Assembly (NCBI GenBank): GCA_963801065.1
Contig: CAWDDG010000006.1
Coordinates: 1-64,000, forward strand
Direction of reading: 5' to 3'
DNA: 64,000 nt
DNA from: CAWDDG01 sp963801065
GTDB taxonomy: Bacteria > Actinomycetota > Actinomycetes > Jiangellales > Jiangellaceae
Positions 1 through 9,769 of this stretch are shown in pieces; position 1 is the stretch's first letter; the number at the start of each line of letters is the position of its first letter. Under the pieces are notes generated by a model that had not been told where the DNA came from, ran no database searches, and worked only from the letters and a program-made list of their open reading frames with translations. A program made the position numbers and the translations under genes.

Positions 1-587
1 GTTACTTCGATGCGTTCACCCGTCATCTTCTTTGATACCGACAGCGCCTGGATGGCTGTGAGCGCGAACTCCTGCATGGACTCCGTGCCAATCATGCTGC
101 GCTCGAAGTAGAACAGCCGCTCCGTTGTGAGCACGACGATGCCCTGCTTGCCGTTCAGGTTGCCTTGCCCGAGTTCGACGACGTGCTCGGTGGAGTGGAC
201 CACGTTGTGGAGGTGCCGCACCTCCTTGCGGCCGAACAGTCGGCCGGCCTTGCCGAGCCGCTCCACCGCGGCTTTGACGCCTTGGTCGTCGAACACATCG
301 TCGGGGACGTGGTCGGCGATGTCGTCGAGCACATCGAAGTGTTTTGTGCCCGCCGACATCTGCACCTGCCACACCACTTCGCTGCCGTCAGGGAGTGGGT
401 TGACGCTTGCGGTCACGTCGGCGGCCCACCGGTTCTTGCGGAGTGACCGTTTCGCCGAGGCGCGGACCTGGTTCCCAGTGACTTGCACGTCCTCAAGATC
501 GGCCTCAGTCAGCGCCTGCTGCACCCATCGGAGCGCGTCGCCGGTGGGGCATCGCAACTTCCAATCGATCGTACGGATGATCGCCAT
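1..587 (-). CDS. PH-domain (YokE-like) protein, 3' end beyond the left edge
   Basis: The minus strand is open from an ATG at 587 to the window edge (about 195 codons, no stop). GGGAGGT lies about 7 nt upstream, a good ribosome site. The C-terminal part that is visible contains GIVVLTTERLFYF, a pattern typical of bacterial PH-like (YokE/bPH_4) domains that often sit before a short SHOCT tail. No signal peptide or membrane segment is seen. Role unknown. The domain type is an inference from the pattern; the reading frame itself is well supported by codon use. Confidence 0.75.
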   Translation of the reverse strand, partial: MAIIRTIDWKLRCPTGDALRWVQQALTEADLEDVQVTGNQVRASAKRSLRKNRWAADVTASVNPLPDGSEVVWQVQMSAGTKHFDVLDDIADHVPDDVFDDQGVKAAVERLGKAGRLFGRKEVRHLHNVVHSTEHVVELGQGNLNGKQGIVVLTTERLFYFERSMIGTESMQEFALTAIQALSVSKKMTGERIEV

Positions 588-1077
588 GTCCGGTACCTCC
601 CATTCGAACCGCCCCCGTCCACCTTGCCAAGTGGGGTGGGACGCCCAGGGCTGCTTCGGTTGGGCAACTGTCGTCAACCGCTGCCCAGCGGCCTAACCCG
701 TGCCGATCACCGTCGTGAAACATCCTGTCATGCCGCGGATGGGGCGATCGAAACGGAGAGCCGTCAGGAACGACGCATAGGCGGAATCCCGAAGGCCCCG
801 TGCATACACCACCATGAGCTCGCCAGGGGCTGGGAGCGGCGTCGACCAGAAGGTCCCGTTGGAGCGGCTCTGTCAGTTCGGAGGCGGCCCGCTCGCCGCC
901 AGTGCGGTGCTCGCGCACACTGCCCGCCGCCAGGGCCAACGCCTCAAGTTAGCTGGGCGCCGTGATCCGCGAGTCCCTGCCTTGCCCGGCGGGCGGGCAG
1001 CGCTGCAAGCCAGAATGCTATCGACTGGAAGGGGCGGGTAGCATGTATCGCCGCCGAGAGGTGTCCGAGGCGAAGAC
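588..1077. other. Intergenic stretch without a supported gene
   Basis: About 490 bases between the PH-domain gene and the broken membrane-protein gene. Open frames exist on both strands, but they read as arginine- and proline-rich out-of-frame sequence and lack a convincing ribosome site. I see no tRNA, long hairpin or repeat. Confidence 0.5.
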
Positions 1078-1592
1078 GTGTGGTTCATAAGTCCGTGGAG
1101 GACGTCCGTGGGAGCATCGATTCTTGCCGCGATTTCGGTCGTGGTGGCGGTGCTCTCCTGTGCGATCTCGTTCCGGGCGTTCAGGACCTCCCGCAGGCCG
1201 GCCGACTTGGCGGCCGACGCGAACGACCGCGCAAGGCAGATCGCCCTTGGTCAGGCGGTCATTCATTTTCCAGCCGCTACTTCGATTTGATGAACCGCCG
1301 GCGCAGGTTGGACGATACGCACTGGACGTACCAGTTTTTGAGCCTGCATTTCACATAGTTCTACTTCTTCGACATGGGTTGGCTGCCAGAATTTATGTAT
1401 GAGCTTTGGATGGTGGAACTTGCGTCCATGTATGGTGCCCACCGGCAGGTTTGGACATCCCACGAAGAATACATGAATTCCTACTCGACTAACTATCCTG
1501 AAATGTGCGACTTCTTCCGAAGGATCCACGAGCTTGCCAGTCGTCAAGGCGACGACGACTCACCCCAAGTGCGGAAGTGCAAACCTTCGTGA
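1078..1592 (+). pseudogene. Broken small membrane protein gene
   Basis: A GTG at 1078 opens a frame with one hydrophobic helix (ASILAAISVVVAVLSCAI). The frame changes near 1255-1270. The continuation contains WTYQFLSLHFT, is then cut by an in-frame TAG at 1356-1358, and resumes with FYFFDMGWLPEFMYELWMVE and further protein-like sequence to a stop at 1590-1592. Pieces in two frames plus an internal stop add up to one protein of about 170 residues: an N-terminal membrane anchor and a cytoplasmic, aromatic-rich domain. I do not recognise the family with certainty. Two lesions in a short gene favour real decay, although indel errors elsewhere in the window mean that at least the frameshift could be technical. 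Confidence 0.6.
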
Positions 1593-1806
1593 AGAGCTGG
1601 CGGAAAGCCCTCTCGGTGGCGGACAAGCGGTAGCTTCCGCGCGGCCCTACGGGACCCTTGCCAGACAGCTCGCCAGGCGGTGCCGCCAAATTCCTCCTGA
1701 TCGCCACAGACGCATTCTTCTATCGCGGACAGTGAAGTCCGAACGTGCCGATGAGCGGGCGTCGTTATTCGGCATTACACGACGGCGCCCTCGCATTACG
1801 GCTTGG

Positions 1807-2664
1807 TCATGCCGACGCTCCCGGGAGGTCGACGTGGACGGCGAGGTCGACGCCGGCCCGCCGGCACCCCAGCACGGCTGCGTGCCACGCCTCGCGGACC
1901 TCGTCGGTTGGCCGGTGCACTTTCGCGCCGGACGGCGACTGCTTGCTCTCGGGATTGACGAACCGCCGATCGTCGTACGCCGGCCGCGCGAACCTCGGCC
2001 CGTCCGCGCCCACGGGCAGCGCCGGCGTGAATGAGAACATGCCGTGGACTGGGTTCTCGTTCGTCGCACCGAGATAAAGGGTGAACGGCGCGGCCCGCAG
2101 GTCGATCGCGTGGTGCTCGTACGCCGCGAGCGAGTCGATCGTGCACGCACGAAAGGTGTCGTCGACCGGCAGGTCCGCAGCTTCGTTCACCGTGTACCGC
2201 AGTGACTCTGCGACGACGAAGACCGTGTCGAGGCAGAACCGCCGGTCGATCTGCGAGCCGAACAGGATGACTGAGCCGCGCGGTAGTGACTGCAGCGCGG
2301 ACGCGCCGCCGTATGGCGTGAGCTGCTTACAGTTGGAGTAGAGGAACCGGTCGCCGAAGACCCATGGGTCGGTGTTCTGCCGCTTCGGCGAGTCCGGCGG
2401 AGTCGTCAGCAGCGGCTCATGCAGTGCGGTTGGCAACTCGCCGGTTGGCGACCATCGGCGGACGACCCGCGACGCGGCTTCGTACTCGCCCCAGAAGACG
2501 ACGTCGGTCTGCCGCGGCGCGCCGTCCTCGGCGAGCAGGCGGCCGGAAGCGCGGAGGAATTTCCGGCGGTGCGACCGGAGGTTCCACGGAAATACGGCGG
2601 CGCCTTTCGGTGGCCTGTGCTCGAGGCCCGGATGCGGAAACTGCACGACGGCGGCGGTGCTCAC
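1807..2664 (-). CDS. Uncharacterised protein, coupled to the UDG-like gene
   Basis: 285 residues from a GTG at 2664 that overlaps the TGA of the upstream gene (GTGA), so translation is probably coupled. The frame could be extended upstream, but the extension would lie wholly inside the preceding gene. Cytoplasmic: no signal peptide or membrane helix. Recognisable blocks are FPHPGLEH near the N-terminus, FWGEYEAAS, TDPWVFGDRFLYSNCKQ and SVILFGS followed by RFCLDTVFVV. I do not recognise a named family. The GEYEAAS and FGDRF blocks have the look of a conserved nucleotide- or base-binding fold, but that is only an impression. Its partner suggests a nucleic-acid-related job. Confidence 0.75.
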   Translation of the reverse strand: MSTAAVVQFPHPGLEHRPPKGAAVFPWNLRSHRRKFLRASGRLLAEDGAPRQTDVVFWGEYEAASRVVRRWSPTGELPTALHEPLLTTPPDSPKRQNTDPWVFGDRFLYSNCKQLTPYGGASALQSLPRGSVILFGSQIDRRFCLDTVFVVAESLRYTVNEAADLPVDDTFRACTIDSLAAYEHHAIDLRAAPFTLYLGATNENPVHGMFSFTPALPVGADGPRFARPAYDDRRFVNPESKQSPSGAKVHRPTDEVREAWHAAVLGCRRAGVDLAVHVDLPGASA

Positions 2665-3821
2665 AGCTGCCCCGGCTGCGCGAGCGGCTCGCGGAGGTAT
2701 TGGTACCACCCAGCGGCGTCGGCGGGGTCGTCACTGAAGACGACCTTGTTGACGGTGCCGCGGTGGTTCGCGACGACTCGCCACGGCAGGTCCGGACCAA
2801 AGCGCCGGACGTAGTCGAGGTACATCGCGACCGCGCGGCGCTTCGAGTCGACGTTAAGCACGACGTCGTAGTCGCCGAGCTCGACGGTGATGCAGGCCGT
2901 GCCGCCGAAGCTGCCGACGTCACCGATCGTCTCCGCCTCGCCCTCGTCATGCCAGCGGCGCAGCAGGTCGGCGAACTCCCGCTTGCCGCTGACCTTCACC
3001 CTTCGCGGAAGGAACCCGTTGTCATCGATGTCAACGTCGGGCGTGCTCATCGGCGCCCCCACCTGCGTTGGCCTTGCCGGAACCAATGCCTCCACCAGTT
3101 GCTTCACCTCCCCCGCCAGCCGCTGCTTGAACTCGTTCGACACGCCGAAGCTGCTTTGCAAGTTGGTCGCCCAGCCGACGTAGTTGATCCCGTGGCCCTC
3201 GCCGATCAGCAGCCGGCAGGTGGTGTTGCCCTTCGCGATCTTCTTGACCTCGCGAAGCCGCGCCAGCCCGATGTTTTGGAGCTGCTCGACGACGGTAGCG
3301 CCGTTGAGCAGAACGAGGTGCACGTTCGACCGCGCGAGCAGCGTCTCGAGGTGTGGCTGGCCTTCCTCGAGCAGCAGCGCCGCCGCACCGCGGTCGGTGA
3401 GCTTTCCCCACACCGGGTCGGTCGCCCACTGGACAAGGTCAAGGTGGCAGGCGCTGCGGTCGTAGTAGCTAGCGCCGGCGGCGGTGTTGAGCAGCGCCTC
3501 GAGCGGGTTGAACCAGGTATAGGGGTTGCGCGCGAAGTAGTCGTTGGACTCCGCGACGACCGTACGCGCCAGGTCCTCGGTCAGCGGCTGGCCCGCCGTG
3601 ATGCCGAGCGATTCCGTCGTCGCCAGCCTCCGCTCGGCGCCGGTGAGGAGCTCACCCTCCGTCGAATAGAACTCCTGCCGGCTGGGGTTGATGCCGAGGG
3701 TCGCAACGTCCGCGCGCAACGGGTCCCCGAACGACAACACGGGCGTCGACCGCTCAACGATGCAGACGACGGCCGGTGACGTTCGCGCGGCCATCTCGAC
3801 CTGCCAGCCCGCGATGGTCAC
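2661..3821 (-). CDS. Protein with a uracil-DNA-glycosylase-like N-terminal motif
   Basis: 386 residues if started at the GTG at 3821; an ATG at 3794 is an alternative with AGG upstream. Near the N-terminus the sequence runs FGDPLRADVATLGINPSRQEF, whose LGINPS core resembles the active-site strand-loop of UDG-superfamily proteins. The middle contains a helix-rich region, and the last 110 residues form a separate acidic alpha/beta-looking domain (VVLNVDSKRRAVAMYLDYV). The frame stays open upstream to 3977 and beyond, but that part reads as the tail of another protein (see the entry at 3822). The 3' end overlaps the next gene by a GTGA. Possible role: recognition or repair of altered bases; this is inference from one motif. 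Confidence 0.65.
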   Translation of the reverse strand: MTIAGWQVEMAARTSPAVVCIVERSTPVLSFGDPLRADVATLGINPSRQEFYSTEGELLTGAERRLATTESLGITAGQPLTEDLARTVVAESNDYFARNPYTWFNPLEALLNTAAGASYYDRSACHLDLVQWATDPVWGKLTDRGAAALLLEEGQPHLETLLARSNVHLVLLNGATVVEQLQNIGLARLREVKKIAKGNTTCRLLIGEGHGINYVGWATNLQSSFGVSNEFKQRLAGEVKQLVEALVPARPTQVGAPMSTPDVDIDDNGFLPRRVKVSGKREFADLLRRWHDEGEAETIGDVGSFGGTACITVELGDYDVVLNVDSKRRAVAMYLDYVRRFGPDLPWRVVANHRGTVNKVVFSDDPADAAGWYQYLREPLAQPGQL

Positions 3822-4411
3822 GCCGCGCCCCGCACCCTCCAGCTCAGCCCCCCAGTGACGTACGTGGTCGACGTGTGTCCGCGTCATGCCCACTTCCGGT
3901 TCGGTCCGGACCACCGTATTGAAGCCGCACGCGGCCCAGTCGTCGGCATCGGGGTTGAGATCGTCGTCAATCCACACCGCCGACCGGTCGCTGACGTACG
4001 CCGCGACATCCGGCAGACTCCGGCGCGATCTGCGGGATCGGCGTGCCGGCGGAAGTTGAGCCAGCCGTCAGCGAGGTACGCAGCCAACCAGCCACGGTCG
4101 AGCATGATCCGATGCCGGCGCGGTGCGACCCAAACCCGGATCGTCGTATCGCTGTTGACCGCCTCCGCGACGAATGAGTCGTCGCTGTTCCACGCGATCT
4201 GCACATCGTAGGATTCCTCGGTGAAGCCGCAGCGCGGGTCGTTTGGGCCGAGGCCGGCGATGGGCTTTGCGACGTGGAGCCCGAAGTCCTGCCAGGCGTC
4301 GAAATCGCTCTCGACCAGCCGGGATACGAGCCGCCGCCCACAGAAGTCGTCCCGATGATGACTGCAGCGGCTACGCCCACCTGAGCCATGTTGGCGGGTC
4401 GTCAACGCCAA
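3822..4411 (-). pseudogene. Upstream debris: HAD-like tail plus unknown fragment
   Basis: Two protein-like pieces lie in different minus-strand frames. From about 4030 to 3830 the frame reads LPDVAAYVSDRSAVWIDDDL and GMTRTHVDHVRHW, which resembles the C-terminal third of small HAD hydrolases where WIDDD carries the last catalytic aspartates. From about 4340 to 4035, in another frame, it reads FDAWQDFGLHVAKPIAGLG and RIMLDRGWLAAYLADGWLN, which I do not recognise. Neither piece has a complete domain or a clear start. Either one or two small genes have decayed here, or a frameshift splits a single gene. Confidence 0.4.
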
Positions 4412-4522
4412 CCTGACCGGGCTCTGGTGGACTCCTGGCGGGGTACCGCGAAGCCGACGACCGGGCCAACTGCCAGCTGTGGCTGCAGGCGCAGCGCCAC
4501 ACTCGCGTGAATCGTGCGCTGG

Positions 4523-6395
4523 TCACCGACGCCGCTCGCGCAGGCCGCTTGCCCGGACGACCGGGCGATCGACCGCGGCACGGAGAGACTGCTCCGTACC
4601 GAGTACGCGTGCTGAGGACCGGGCTCGGGTCACAGCGGTATAGAGCAGCTCACGGGTCAGCAGCGGCGATGTCGGTGGGAGCACAAGGGACACCCGGGTG
4701 AACTGGCTGCCTTGGGCGCGGTGGACGGTCATGGCGTGCACGGTCTGGACGGCGTCGAGGCGGCTGGGGGCGACCGACACGGTGTCGGTTCCTCGGGCGA
4801 AGACGGCGAGCGGTCCGACGTTGCCGCCGTCGACGACCACGCCGGTGTCGCCGTTGTAGAGCCCTAGTTCGTAGTCGTTGGCGGTGATGATGAGCGGACG
4901 GCCGATGTACCACTCGCGGTCGGGTTCGAACGCAGAAATGGCGGCGGCGAGCCAACGCTCGACCTGGCGGCTCCACCGTTCGACGCCGTAGGTGCCGCGC
5001 CGGTGTGCGCAGAGCAGGCGGTGCTTGTCCGCTGCCTGGAGAGCGCCGGTCGCGTCGCCGGCGAGTGCTGCCTCGATGAGCGCGCGGCCGGCGTCGACCA
5101 CGTCGTCGCGGAGGCCCTCGATGCCCCGTGGATGGCGGGCGTCGAGATCGGTATCGACGAGTTCGACCTGTGGGTCACCGCGGCGGAGTACTTCCATGAC
5201 GTCATCGGTGTGGCCTCGGCGGATGGCTTCGGCCAGCTCGGCGATGGCGCCGCCGTAGCGGTGGACGGTGCGGAGGCGGACGACGTCGTTGCGGAGCTCC
5301 GGCTCGACGTCGTCGGCTGGCTGCACGTCGCCGGGTAGTAGGGCGGTCAGCTGAGCGGAGCGCTGGTCTGGCGCGGCTCGTGGCGCGCGGCGGACCACGT
5401 CGCCGAGCACCGCTCCGGCTTCGACGGAGGCGAGCTGGTCGGGGTCGCCGACCAGGACAAGTTGCGCGTCCGGGCGCATCGCTTCCAGCAGGCGGGACAT
5501 GAGCGTGAGCGACACCATCGAGGTCTCGTCGACCACGACGAAGTCGTACGGCAGGTGGTTGTGCCGGTTGAAGCGGAACCGGCTGTGCGAGTCGGGTCGC
5601 CAGCCGAGCAGGCGGTGCAGGGTCGACGCCGGAGACGAGGATGGAAGCTCGATGCCGTTCTCGGCCAGGCGGGCGAACTCCTCTGCCACCGCCTCCTGCA
5701 TGCGGGCGGCGGCCTTGCCGGTCGGGGCGGCCAGTGCCACCCGCGGTGGTGGGTCGACGGTCTGGTGCAGGACTGCGAGGAGCCGGGCCACCGTCGTGGT
5801 CTTGCCGGTGCCCGGGCCGCCGGCGACGACCGTCACCCAGCCGGTGACGCATGCGGCGACCGCGAGCCGTTGCAGGTCGGGCGCCGGGGCGGCGAACAGG
5901 CGGTCCAGAGCTGCACGCAGCCGGTTGGTGTCGACGTCCGGCGGGGTACGGGCGGTGCGGGTGTCCAGCTCGGCGCGGACGAGTTGCTCCTCGCGCCAAT
6001 AGCGGTCGAGGTAGAGCAGTCCGTCGACGAGGCGCAGCGGGCGATCGTCTGGACCGTCGACACCGGCCGCGATGAGCGCGGCTGTTCGAGCATTCCGCCA
6101 GCCATGGCGACGGTACCGGCCAGGGCAGCGCTTCCAGGCCGGCCGGGTCTTCGACGTCGCCTGCAGAAGTGTGGGCTTCGGCCAGGTCGAGGCACACCGA
6201 GCCCTCGCGCACCGCCCGAACCGCCAGGGCCGCCGCGAGCAGCACCGTGTCGGAGGACTCGCCGCACAGCCGGCCCAGGGTCGTCGCCACATGCACGTCG
6301 GCGGCGGTCAGGACGCCGGCGGCGTTGAAGGCCGCGAGCAAGCCGCGAGCCCGCGTTGCCACTCGGGCGTCCAAGGGTTCGGCGAGCATCGTCAC
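4523..6395 (-). CDS. recD: Exodeoxyribonuclease V alpha subunit RecD (frameshifted)
   Basis: RecD is the 5'-3' helicase motor of the RecBCD enzyme, which resects double-strand breaks for RecA. The N-terminal region starts at GTG 6395, overlapping the recB stop (GTGA), and reads MLAEPLDARVATRARGLLA through PWPVPSPWLAEC. Near 6085-6095 the frame shifts: removing one base from agccgcgctc gives the expected join into IAAGVDGPDDRPLRLV. Beyond it lie Walker A GGPGTGKTTT, Walker B VVDETSMV, VLVGDPDQL and the C-terminal helicase motif VHRAQGSQF with YTAVTRAR. All superfamily 1 motifs are intact, so a sequencing indel is more likely than a dead gene. Last gene of the recCBD run. Confidence 0.92.
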
Positions 6396-9300
6396 GAGGT
6401 GCCGCCGTCGAGCAGGGCCGACAAGTCGTCGACGAGTGCTGCGGGCGGTTGCCACGAGAACACCCCGCACGGCACCCCGTCGACCACCGGCGTCTCTGGG
6501 CCGCACATCCCTCGCAGGAACAGGTAGAGCACGCCGCCGAGATGCCGCTCCGGGTCGTACCCGGGCTGCCGCCACCGTAGGAACCGGTGCAGCGCCACTG
6601 CGTACAGCAGTGCCTGAAGTGGGTAATGCGCATGCACCATCTCTGCGGCCATCGCCTCCGGCCGGTAGTGCCACGCCGTCAGCGGTTCGGCGCCGTCGGG
6701 ACCGAACGTGCCGAGCCAGTTGGTCTTGTAGTCCACGACGACGTACCGGGCGTCACCGTCCGGTACGGACAGGCGCAGCACCGCGTCGATGCTCCCGCTG
6801 AGGTAGCCGCGCAACCGCTGCCAGCCCAGGGCGGGGGAGCCGAGTGCGTCCGCATACCCGGCGAGCGGATCGGTGGTGGGCAGGTGCAGGCGAAGAAGGT
6901 CGGCCATCGCCCCCAGCGTTGCGTCGGCGCCGCGCGGATGGTCGCCGCCGGCCAGCGGCAACTCGAAGTCCAGCTCGGCCAGCCGGTCAGCCGGCGAGAT
7001 ATCCCGTAGCCGCAAGCCGGTGGCCAGCGGGCCGAGCGGAGTCTCGAGGGCCGGCAGTAGCGCGGTCGCGAGCGCATCCGGGTCGACCTCGTTGCCGAAC
7101 CGCCGAGCGACTGCTTCCTCGCAGCGACGCCGCAGCTCGGCGGTGAGATCGTCCGCAGCCGTGTCGACGGTTTCCAGCACTCCGTGCACGAGCGTTCCGA
7201 ACGCAGTACCCGACGGGAGGTCCGCCATCGGCGACGGCACCGCGCGCATTGCCGCGTCGAGCAGGTCGAGCACCGGCGGGTCCGGCGGCGCGGGCAGATC
7301 CGGCTCGTCCTGCCGCTCTTCGACCTCCGGCTCGCTGGCGACGCCCGGCGTCTCGGCGATGTCGTGCACGAGCCGCGTCAGCCCGGTATAAGACGTACGC
7401 CGCCAGCCCTCGTCGAGCCGACGATCGAACGCGGCGGCCGCCAGGTCCGCGGGATCGCCAACAGGCGGCCACCACCGCGCTGGTCGCGCCTCGCCAACGT
7501 CCTCGACGGCGATCGTCCCGTCGGCGCCCGCCGCTAGCTCGTCCAGCCGCTTCCGGACGTCGGCATCACGGAGGAGCGGGACCTTGGCCGGCGGCTCGGC
7601 GCCCTCGTCGAAGGAGCCGAACAGCAGCCGGTGCAGCGGCGACTGTTCGGCCGTCGTCGCAGGCACCCACCACGCCACAACCTGGCAGCGGGCCCGGGTC
7701 ATCGCCACGTACAGCAGCCGCAGGTCCTCGCCCAGCTCCTCGGCAAGGTGCCGCCCGCGCCGGTCCGGATACCCCGGACCGTCGGTCCCGCCGACGTCGA
7801 GCAGCCGGGTGCCGTCGTCGTCGTGCAACAACAGGAAGTCCGGGGTGTCGCGCACGTGCCGGTCCCAGCCGAACGGCACGTACACGACCGGGAACTGCAG
7901 GCCCTTGGCGCCGTGGATGGTCACCACCTGCACGGCGTCGGCGTCGGACTCCAGCCGGCGGCTGCGCTCCTCCGCCGCGTCCTCGGCCGCCCCGGTGATC
8001 CGCCGCTGCAGCCACTCGACGACGGCCGTCGGGCCCAGCCGTCCCTCGACGGCCGCGGAATGCAGAGCCTGGCCGATGTGCCGGACGTCGGTGAGCCGGC
8101 GCTCGCCGTCGTCTGCCGCGAGCAGCCGCTCGGTGAGCCGGGTCGACGACGACACCACCTCGAGCAGCGCCGCGACCCCACGCTCGGCGAGCACATCGCG
8201 CCACGCCCGCAGCAGCCGGCCCAGCTCGTCGGTTCCCTCGTCGCCTGCGTCGGCGAGCTGCCGCGGTGTCCACCCGACGAAGCAGGTCAGCGCCGCGGCC
8301 CGGGCCAGCCCGGCGCGATGCGGCTGCTCCAGCGCGCGCAGCAGGGTCAGCCAGTCACGTGCCACAGGCGCGAGGAACACGCTACGGCTGCCGGTCAGCA
8401 CGGCTGGGACGCCTGCCGCAGCCAGCGCGTCGCGCACCAGCGCAGCGTTGTCGTTGGTCCGAACCAGCACCGCGATGTCGCCGGGGGAGACCGGGCGGGC
8501 GTCGCCATCGAGGCGCAGCCGCGCCGGACCGTCGAGCAGGGCGACGACGTCGCGGGCTAGGTCGGCGGCGACAACCGGCCGCGCCTCGGGCACCCTGATC
8601 TTCGCCCGGTCGGACTCGCCGACCAGCGACCGCCGCACCACCCGCAGTCGCAGCGGCGGCCCGGCGCCGTCCAGCCGGGCCGACTCGTGCTGAGCGTCCA
8701 CCTCCCGAACCGGGATCCGCTCGTCGCCGAGCGCGGCACCCCGGAACACCGACCGCAGCGCCCCCACCAGCGGCTCGTCGCTGCGCCAATTACGGTCCAG
8801 CGTGCGGTGGGTCGACGCCTCGCCGGTCGCGGACAGGTACGTGACCAGGTCCGCGCCGCGGAACGCGTAGATCGCCTGCTTCGGGTCGCCAATGAGGACG
8901 AGCGTCGTCGCGCCGTGGAACGCGGTCTCGAGGATCCGCCACTGCAGCGGGTCGGTGTCCTGGAACTCGTCCACGAGCACCACCCGGTACCGGGACCGGA
9001 CCCGCTCGACGGCTGCCGGGCCGCGAACCGGGTCGCGCAGCGCGTCGTCGAGCCGGCTCACCAGGTCGTCATAGTCGAGCAGCCGCCGGGTCCGCTTGCG
9101 GCGGGACACCTCTCCAACTGTGTCCGCCGCAATGCGGTAGCGGAGCCGGGCTGACGAGTCCACCGGCGCGTCGGCGGGGACCAGCCTCGCTTGCGGGTCG
9201 CCGACCGCCGCGCGGGCGACTTTCAGCGCGGTGTCATGGTTGACGGCCGGCTCGGCACGTTCTCCGGAGTACGTGCGGATGTAGATATCGCCGACCGCCT

Positions 9301-9769
9301 CGATGACGAGGTCGTCGACGTCCTCGACGAACGTCGCGTCCGGCTCCAGGTCGCCGGCCAGACCGAGCCCGGCCAGCATCTGGCTGCAGAAGCCGTGCGT
9401 AGTCGCGATGGTCGCGGCGTCGAAACCGGCGAGGGCGCGGGTCAGCCGGTGCCGTCTGCGGGCGACCTCGTCCCGCGGGGCGTCGGCGAGCAGGTGCAGG
9501 AGCTCGTCGCCGTCGTCCAGCGCGCGGCGGCCGTCGGCCAAGCCCTTCTCCGCGCTGACCAGCCGCTCGCGCACTCGCTCGCGCAGTTCCTGGGTCGCCG
9601 CACGGCTGAACGTGACGAGCATCAGCTGCGGCAGCTCGGCGACGCCTTCGGCGACGTAGCGGGTGGCGAGCGCGGCGATCGTGTACGTCTTGCCGGTTCC
9701 GGCGCTCGCCTCGAGCACGGTCGTGCCGGTCGGCAGCGGGCCGCAGACGTCGAACGGCTCGACGGTCAC
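6392..9769 (-). CDS. recB: Exodeoxyribonuclease V beta subunit RecB
   Basis: 1125 residues from GTG 9769, which overlaps the recC stop by GTGA. An upstream extension of the frame into recC is out of frame with real RecC sequence and is rejected. UvrD-type helicase: Walker A EASAGTGKTYT near residue 25, VDEFQDTDPLQW, LIGDPKQAIYAFRGAD, and the later VVTIHGAKGLQFPVVYVP and LYVAMTRAR. The C-terminus has the RecB nuclease motif YVVVDYKTNWLG. RecB is the 3'-5' helicase and only nuclease of the complex, cutting both strands until Chi recognition. The length is in the usual range. No lesion over 3.4 kb, in contrast to its neighbours. Confidence 0.97.
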   Translation of the reverse strand: MTVEPFDVCGPLPTGTTVLEASAGTGKTYTIAALATRYVAEGVAELPQLMLVTFSRAATQELRERVRERLVSAEKGLADGRRALDDGDELLHLLADAPRDEVARRRHRLTRALAGFDAATIATTHGFCSQMLAGLGLAGDLEPDATFVEDVDDLVIEAVGDIYIRTYSGERAEPAVNHDTALKVARAAVGDPQARLVPADAPVDSSARLRYRIAADTVGEVSRRKRTRRLLDYDDLVSRLDDALRDPVRGPAAVERVRSRYRVVLVDEFQDTDPLQWRILETAFHGATTLVLIGDPKQAIYAFRGADLVTYLSATGEASTHRTLDRNWRSDEPLVGALRSVFRGAALGDERIPVREVDAQHESARLDGAGPPLRLRVVRRSLVGESDRAKIRVPEARPVVAADLARDVVALLDGPARLRLDGDARPVSPGDIAVLVRTNDNAALVRDALAAAGVPAVLTGSRSVFLAPVARDWLTLLRALEQPHRAGLARAAALTCFVGWTPRQLADAGDEGTDELGRLLRAWRDVLAERGVAALLEVVSSSTRLTERLLAADDGERRLTDVRHIGQALHSAAVEGRLGPTAVVEWLQRRITGAAEDAAEERSRRLESDADAVQVVTIHGAKGLQFPVVYVPFGWDRHVRDTPDFLLLHDDDGTRLLDVGGTDGPGYPDRRGRHLAEELGEDLRLLYVAMTRARCQVVAWWVPATTAEQSPLHRLLFGSFDEGAEPPAKVPLLRDADVRKRLDELAAGADGTIAVEDVGEARPARWWPPVGDPADLAAAAFDRRLDEGWRRTSYTGLTRLVHDIAETPGVASEPEVEERQDEPDLPAPPDPPVLDLLDAAMRAVPSPMADLPSGTAFGTLVHGVLETVDTAADDLTAELRRRCEEAVARRFGNEVDPDALATALLPALETPLGPLATGLRLRDISPADRLAELDFELPLAGGDHPRGADATLGAMADLLRLHLPTTDPLAGYADALGSPALGWQRLRGYLSGSIDAVLRLSVPDGDARYVVVDYKTNWLGTFGPDGAEPLTAWHYRPEAMAAEMVHAHYPLQALLYAVALHRFLRWRQPGYDPERHLGGVLYLFLRGMCGPETPVVDGVPCGVFSWQPPAALVDDLSALLDGGTS

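Noticed and set aside
2364..3779. Long plus-strand open frame opposite the UDG-like gene
   Set aside because: Antisense to a well-supported gene; Arg/Pro-rich composition typical of GC-rich shadow frames.
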